8,482 nt of DNA from an uncultured Caldilinea sp. Its GTDB lineage: Bacteria; Chloroflexota; Anaerolineae; Caldilineales; Caldilineaceae. Location of the stretch: contig CALFWA010000248.1 of assembly GCA_937928035.1 (NCBI GenBank), forward strand, positions 1 to 8,482, written 5' to 3'. Below are positions 1 to 8,482 of the stretch, piece by piece. The position numbers and the translations under genes are program-made. The notes beneath the pieces were generated by a model, which did no database searches, was not told where the DNA came from, and was given only the letters and a program-made list of their open reading frames with translations. Every line of letters begins with the position of its first letter. Within the stretch, counting starts at the first letter, position 1.

Positions 1-2
1 CA

Positions 3-524
<522 letters not shown>

Positions 525-525
525 T

Positions 526-586
526 GGTTGGATGTTGCGTAGTGCGTGCTTCTTGGGGCTAACTCACGAAACACGCACCCCCAACC
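526..586 (+). terminator. Possible interrupted stem-loop after the rhomboid gene
   Basis: Directly after the rhomboid stop codon, GGTTGG (526-531) can pair with CCAACC (581-586), and GTGCGTG (542-548) with CACGCAC (572-578). This gives a two-part stem with an asymmetric internal loop. No T-run follows, so it is not a classical intrinsic terminator. It might be a weak terminator, an RNA-stabilising structure or chance. Confidence 0.25.
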
Positions 587-616
587 TTGCAATAGGCAAC
601 ACCGTCGATCATTAAT
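587..616 (+). promoter_or_regulatory. Weak candidate promoter for the SDH-family protease
   Basis: TTGCAA (587-592) and ATTAAT (611-616) are separated by 18 bases, each matching the sigma70 consensus at four of six positions. The predicted transcript would start about 30 bases before the ATG at 655 and include the ribosome binding site GGAGG (645-649, 5 bases from the ATG). This is the only candidate I see in the 130-base gap. The match is weak. Confidence 0.25.
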
Positions 617-654
617 TTTGCGCACCAATCTCAACACACTTTCTGGAGGCGTCT

Positions 655-1488
655 ATGGATTTCTTTGGTCTGCTGTGGCTCTTTCTGATCATTTCTTCGC
701 TGCAACCGGTGATTCGCCAAAGGATGCTGGAAATGGAGCGCATGCGGGCGATGGAACGGTTGGAAAAGCAGCGCAACAGCCGCGTGATCGCGTTGATCCA
801 CCGGCAAGAGACGATGAGCTTCCTTGGCTTTCCACTGGCGCGCTATATTGACATCGACGACTCCGAGGCGCTGCTACGGGCAATCAAAATGACGGATGAC
901 GATGTGCCTATTGACCTGATCGTGCACACGCCAGGCGGGTTGGTGCTCGCCGCCGAACAGATCGCTCACGCTCTAAAGCGCCATCCGGCCAAGGTGACGG
1001 TCTTTGTGCCGCACTACGCCATGTCCGGCGGCACGTTGATTGCGCTTGCAGCCGACGAGATTGTGATGGACGAAAACGCCGTGCTCGGGCCGGTGGATCC
1101 GCAGTTGGGCCATCAACCTGCAGCGTCCATTCTCAAGGTGCTCGAACGCAAACCGATCAGCGAGATCGACGACGACACGCTGATCATGGCGGATATTGCG
1201 GAAAAGGCGCTCCGACAAGTGAAACAGACGGTGCTGGAGCTGCTGCACGGCCGCATGGATGCGGAAAAGGCGGAAAAGGTGGCGACGACGCTTTCGACTG
1301 GCGTGTTCACCCATGATTATCCGATCACCGTAGACGAGGCGCGAGCGTTGGGCTTGCCGGTGAGCACAGAGATGCCCAAAATCATTTACGAAATGATGGC
1401 GCTCTATCCACAGACGGCGCAGCGCCGACCTTCGGTGGAGTACATCCCCGTCCCGCGACGATCGGAGCGGTCACCGCACGGACAATAA
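655..1488 (+). CDS. SDH-family Clp-fold serine proteinase, membrane anchored
   Basis: The 277-residue protein belongs to the serine-protease group related to ClpP/SppA that databases call the SDH (serine dehydrogenase proteinase) family. Residues 3-20 form one hydrophobic helix (signal anchor), followed by a charged, probably coiled stretch (21-42). The ClpP/crotonase-like core starts near residue 43. It contains the oxyanion motif HTPGG (91-95) and the nucleophile motif AMSGGT, with Ser124 as the predicted catalytic residue, then DEIVMDENAVLGPVDPQLG (134-152), typical of the family. A charged helical region and a Pro/Arg-rich tail follow. The start is well fixed by GGAGG five bases upstream of the ATG. 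The ORF ends 19 bases from the convergent methyltransferase gene. The rhomboid gene upstream is another membrane protease, so the two may act on membrane-protein quality control; this is inference. Older 'serine dehydrogenase' labels for the family should not be taken as a metabolic function. Confidence 0.88.
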   Translation: MDFFGLLWLFLIISSLQPVIRQRMLEMERMRAMERLEKQRNSRVIALIHRQETMSFLGFPLARYIDIDDSEALLRAIKMTDDDVPIDLIVHTPGGLVLAAEQIAHALKRHPAKVTVFVPHYAMSGGTLIALAADEIVMDENAVLGPVDPQLGHQPAASILKVLERKPISEIDDDTLIMADIAEKALRQVKQTVLELLHGRMDAEKAEKVATTLSTGVFTHDYPITVDEARALGLPVSTEMPKIIYEMMALYPQTAQRRPSVEYIPVPRRSERSPHGQ

Positions 1489-1507
1489 ACTCTGTCGGAC
1501 GAGCGCG

Positions 1508-2356
1508 TCAATCCTTGCGCACGCGAAAGACCAACTCGGTGGAAAAGTCAAAACGCTCGACCCGCCAGTTGCGTCCGGAGAGAAGGGCATCCATGGTCGC
1601 CGCATAGTGAGCGACCATCCCTTTGTCTCGTCCACCGAGACTTTGCGCCGGGAAGGAAATCACGAACACCGACGCACGCACTTCGTCAAGTAATCTCGCT
1701 AGCGCCGCAGGGTCAAGCTGTGCCAGACAAGTCGCCATCTTAAGCAACAGTGCCACGTCCACCAGCTCAACCGGTGGCGCGCCGGCCAGCAAATTCCACA
1801 CAAAAGCCCGGCCGCGCCGCCCTTGCCGCGCCAGCCACCAGTCCAGAAACGCCACTTGCTCCCGATCGATGTCGCAGGCGAAGTAAGCCGTCTCCGTCGG
1901 CAACCCCATCCACGGCAGCGCCAGTGGATTCAGGCCGCAGCCTAAATCGAGCACGCTGCGCAAAGACGCCAGCCCGGCGAAGATGGTTTGGTAAAAGTCG
2001 GCCAGGAAAGGCAGCCGTTCGCGCGAGGAGTGATGGGTTTGCAGGATCGACTGCAGCTGCGCCTTCAACACAGGCTCATCCTCTGCGGCTTCGAGAGCTA
2101 CGCGCCAGCGCGCATAATGCGGAGGGACCTTCCAGTAGGAGGCTGCGCTCTGGTGCAGCCGGTCCTTGACTTTTTTGATCGCCTCTTTGACGCGCCTGCC
2201 CTTGCGCAGCTCCTGTGCGGCAAGGCTCGCCACCAGCGCCGGATCAAGCGCTGCGTACTTAGGGCTTGCCAACACCGCCTGCACAACGCTCTCCACCACC
2301 ATCGCGTTCGGCTGTAGCCCATCGCCGGACAAAGCAACGCTCCGTCGTTCACCCAT
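1508..2356 (-). CDS. 16S rRNA (guanine-1405-N7)-methyltransferase, Arm/Rmt (FmrO) family
   Basis: Predicted SAM-dependent methylation of G1405 in the 16S rRNA decoding site, which blocks 4,6-disubstituted deoxystreptamine aminoglycosides. It has 282 residues, against about 250-275 for known members. Residues 19-37 (ending LASPKYAAL) match the helical N-terminal domain start of RmtB. SSRERLPFLADFY (110-122) and the SAM motif VLDLGCGLNPLALPWMGLP (135-153) closely resemble the producer enzyme Sgm. DID (162-164), VDVALLLKMATCL (199-211), SFPAQSLGGRDKGM (234-247) and the ending TELVFRVRKD also fit; these comparisons are from memory of Sgm and RmtB. The ATG at 2354-2356 lies inside the end of tgt (8-base overlap) with GGAG about ten bases upstream. 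Met19 (2300-2302) aligns with the RmtB start and is the alternative. It is last in the minus-strand operon and convergent with the protease gene. Family is near certain; the exact target base and resistance are inferred. Confidence 0.9.
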   Translation of the reverse strand: MGERRSVALSGDGLQPNAMVVESVVQAVLASPKYAALDPALVASLAAQELRKGRRVKEAIKKVKDRLHQSAASYWKVPPHYARWRVALEAAEDEPVLKAQLQSILQTHHSSRERLPFLADFYQTIFAGLASLRSVLDLGCGLNPLALPWMGLPTETAYFACDIDREQVAFLDWWLARQGRRGRAFVWNLLAGAPPVELVDVALLLKMATCLAQLDPAALARLLDEVRASVFVISFPAQSLGGRDKGMVAHYAATMDALLSGRNWRVERFDFSTELVFRVRKD

Positions 2357-3438
2357 TGCGCAACAGCTCCATCAGCCGCGCCATGAAACGCAGGTTATGG
2401 ATCGTGGCCAGCCGCTGAAAGGTCGCCTCGTTGGCGCGATAGAGGTGGCGCAGATATCCTCGGCTGTAGCGGCGACAGGTCAGGCAGTCGCAGCGCTCGT
2501 CCACCGGCCGCGGGTCTTTGATGTACTTGTCGTCCGTGATGTAGAGGAAGCGGAACCACGACGACCCGCAATGAGATGAGGGGGACGTCGCCTGACCGGC
2601 GAAGGTGTACAGGCGGCCGCGGCGGGCATCGCGCGTGGGCAAGGCGCTGTCAAAGGTTTGATAGCCCAACCTAGTCGCCGCAGCAACGTTCAGGGGGTGG
2701 CCGACGCCCAGACCATGCAGAGGGAAACGCGCCGGGATGAGCCGCCTCGTCAGCTCCAACATTTCCTTCAGCAAATTGCCCTCGCTGTCGAGCGGCCAGC
2801 CGCCATAGCCGTAGCCGTCGAAGCCGATCTCCAGCAGCGCCTCCGCGCAGCGCGTGCGCAGCGCCTCCGACGCGCCGCCCTGCACGACGGCGAATAGCAA
2901 AGGTCGACGCGCCAACTTTTTCTTTTGCGCAAGAAGTTTATCGAACTCCACTCGGCAGCGCTTCGCCCAGGCAATGGTGCGTTGCACCGACCGTTTCTGC
3001 ACCTCCGGCGGATCGTCGGGGTGCGTGCAGTCGTCCAGGCACATGACGATGTCGGCGCCGTAGCTGAGCTGGAGCTGGATGCACTTTTCCGGCGTCAGAT
3101 GAATCTTACGGTTCATGCCTTCGGGCTGCACGACGATGCCGTCGTCGGTGAGCGCGCCAAGCCGCGGCTGTTCTCGGATGAGAGAATAGGCCTGAAAACC
3201 GCCGGAATCGGTGAGGATCGGGCGTCGCCAGCCGCTCATGGCATGGAGTCCGCCCAACGACTGGATCGTGGACGTCCCCGGTTGCTGCATGAGGTGGAAA
3301 GTGTTCATCACCAGCGCATCGACGCCCACCGCCTCGAGGTCGGCGCTGTCCACCGCGCGCACGACGGCGAGCGTGGCGTCGGGCAGGAAGGCGGGCAACG
3401 GCAGGGAGCCGTGAGGCAGCTCGAGGGCGGCGCAGGCG

Positions 3439-3449
<11 letters not shown>
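2349..3449 (-). CDS. tgt: tRNA-guanine(34) transglycosylase (Tgt), divergent
   Basis: Tgt exchanges G34 of GUN-anticodon tRNAs for a 7-deazaguanine base in queuosine synthesis. The 366-residue protein keeps the core: NTFHL (49-53), TDSGGFQ (80-86, with Asp81 in the catalytic position), VMCLDDC (135-141, substrate Asp139), VVQGG (188-192, Gln190), the nucleophile Asp267 in FDSALPTRDARRG, and a zinc site C320-x-C322-x2-C325 with His351 in TIHN. Two features are odd. The loop normally like GGLAVGE reads GGWPLDSEG (216-224), and about 15 extra residues (near 285-302, containing SHCGSSWF) lie between the PTR motif and the zinc site. The start is GTG (3447-3449), overlapping smpB by 11 bases; its 3' end overlaps the rRNA methyltransferase by 8. 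Transglycosylase fold and catalysis are well supported. The exact base (preQ1 or queuine) is uncertain because of the changed loop. Confidence 0.9.
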
Positions 3450-3918
<469 letters not shown>

Positions 3919-3959
3919 AGAGCGTCCTTGATCCTGTGTTTTTACGATGATTGCACCGG

Positions 3960-5240
<1,281 letters not shown>

Positions 5241-5274
5241 GCGCGTTCACCTGTTAAATGCTAAGAGACGATCA

Positions 5275-5314
5275 CTGACGTCAGGAAGGCTCAACTCCCC
5301 AACTTGCTCCTGAC
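5275..5314. promoter_or_regulatory. Palindrome and overlapping inverted repeat upstream of ctpA
   Basis: CTGACGTCAG (5275-5284) is a perfect 10-base palindrome. Its right part also takes part in a second inverted repeat, GTCAGGA (5280-5286) with TCCTGAC (5308-5314). Both lie between the likely leftward -10 and the ctpA start, that is, in the predicted ctpA leader. This could be an operator or an RNA leader hairpin; no regulator can be named. Confidence 0.35.
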
Positions 5315-5329
5315 AATCTTATGGCTGCT

Positions 5330-5340
5330 ATTGTATCATA
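5330..5340 (-). promoter_or_regulatory. Candidate leftward -10 region for the ctpA operon
   Basis: On the minus strand this reads TATGATACAAT, containing two overlapping -10-like hexamers (TATGAT and TACAAT). No convincing -35 hexamer stands at the usual distance. It is the best leftward candidate in the gap and would give a leader of about 85 bases before ctpA. Confidence 0.35.
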
Positions 5341-5383
5341 GAAGGTTCTCCAAATGATGGCGGTTGCCTTCCAAAACCACACT

Positions 5384-5412
5384 TTGCCAAGTGCGCCCGC
5401 TTTGGCTATGAT
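5384..5412 (+). promoter_or_regulatory. Sigma70-type promoter for the 5501 gene
   Basis: TTGCCA (5384-5389), a spacer of exactly 17 bases and TATGAT (5407-5412) each match the consensus at five of six positions. Transcription would start near 5419, about 80 bases before the ATG at 5501. This supports the downstream start over any upstream in-frame Met at 5354, which would lie ahead of the promoter. Confidence 0.65.
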
Positions 5413-5430
5413 GAAAAATATTTTGGCTAT
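5401..5430 (+). repeat. 9-bp direct repeat spaced by 21 bp at the promoter
   Basis: TTTGGCTAT occurs at 5401-5409 and 5422-5430. The copies are 21 bases apart, about two helical turns; the first overlaps the -10 element and the second lies just after the predicted transcription start. The spacing suits a regulator binding one face of the helix, but two copies could be chance. Confidence 0.4.
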
Positions 5431-5487
5431 TCGTGCATCCATACACATCAACGCCACCCATGCGACGCCGGGTCTTATCCACCCTCT

Positions 5488-5492
5488 AGGAG
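5488..5492 (+). promoter_or_regulatory. Ribosome binding site AGGAG fixing the start at 5501
   Basis: AGGAG lies eight bases before the ATG at 5501. The earlier in-frame Met codons at 5354 and 5357 have no such site, so 5501 is chosen as the start. Confidence 0.75.
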
Positions 5493-5500
5493 TAGCCGTT

Positions 5501-7066
<1,566 letters not shown>

Positions 7067-7108
7067 ATCGATCATGTCACTCTTCAGTGAAAGTTAAAGG
7101 GGAGATCC

Positions 7109-8464
<1,356 letters not shown>

Positions 8465-8482
8465 TAATATGACGGCCTGTCC

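Larger units (their letters stand above)
5241..5500. promoter_or_regulatory. Divergent intergenic regulatory region
   Basis: This 260-base gap between ctpA (leftward) and the two-domain protein (rightward) is visibly more AT-rich than its flanks. It holds the rightward promoter at 5384-5412, a leftward -10-like patch at 5330-5340, a palindrome at 5275-5284 and a direct repeat at 5401-5430. No gene is supported in it. The open frames crossing it, on both strands, lack ribosome binding sites and recognisable protein features. Confidence 0.6.

Noticed and set aside
1489..1507. Bidirectional terminator between the convergent genes
   Set aside because: The 19-base gap contains no inverted repeat or T/A run.
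3919..3959. Possible tmRNA gene next to smpB
   Set aside because: The gap is only 41 bases and no tmRNA-like ends or tag reading frame were seen here or in the 5241-5500 gap.
5354..5500. In-frame 49-codon upstream extension of the 5501 gene
   Set aside because: No ribosome binding site near 5354; the promoter -35/-10 and predicted transcription start lie inside it; the peptide shows no signal sequence.
7077..7090. Small hairpin TCACT-CTTC-AGTGA between the two-domain protein and the amidohydrolase
   Set aside because: The stem is only five base pairs and no T-run follows, so it is not supported as a terminator.

Overview
The window reads as chromosomal DNA of a GC-rich bacterium, most likely a Chloroflexota member of the Anaerolineae/Caldilineales type. 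That assignment is an inference. It rests on the large protein at 5501-7066, which carries Pro-rich linkers, a 'YTIFLPFV' segment and a C-terminal block that I associate with that phylum, and on the mix of housekeeping gene types. No mobile element, CRISPR array, tRNA or rRNA gene was seen.

Layout. (i) 3-1488, plus strand: the 3' part of a rhomboid intramembrane protease, then a membrane-anchored SDH-family (ClpP-fold) serine protease. (ii) 1508-5240, minus strand, read right to left: S41 carboxyl-terminal processing protease (ctpA), smpB, tgt and a 16S rRNA methyltransferase of the Arm/Rmt aminoglycoside-resistance family. smpB/tgt overlap by 11 bases and tgt/methyltransferase by 8, so these genes look like one operon with translational coupling. 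(iii) 5241-5500: a divergent regulatory region with a good sigma70-type promoter facing right, a palindrome and a direct repeat. (iv) 5501-8464, plus strand: a 521-residue protein with two copies of an unrecognised Trp/Cys-containing domain, then an ATZ/TRZ/MtaD-type amidohydrolase 42 bases downstream.

The most notable item is the methyltransferase at 1508-2356. Its sequence matches the G1405-N7 16S rRNA methyltransferases that protect aminoglycoside producers (Sgm/FmrO type) and, when acquired, give high-level resistance in pathogens (ArmA/Rmt type). Here it sits with no mobile-element signature, fused by overlap to a translation/RNA-modification operon (ribosome rescue by SmpB, tRNA queuosine insertion by Tgt). 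This suggests a resident, possibly ancestral, rRNA-modifying role rather than a recently acquired resistance gene. The Tgt next to it is also unusual, with an altered substrate-loop motif and an insertion before the zinc site.
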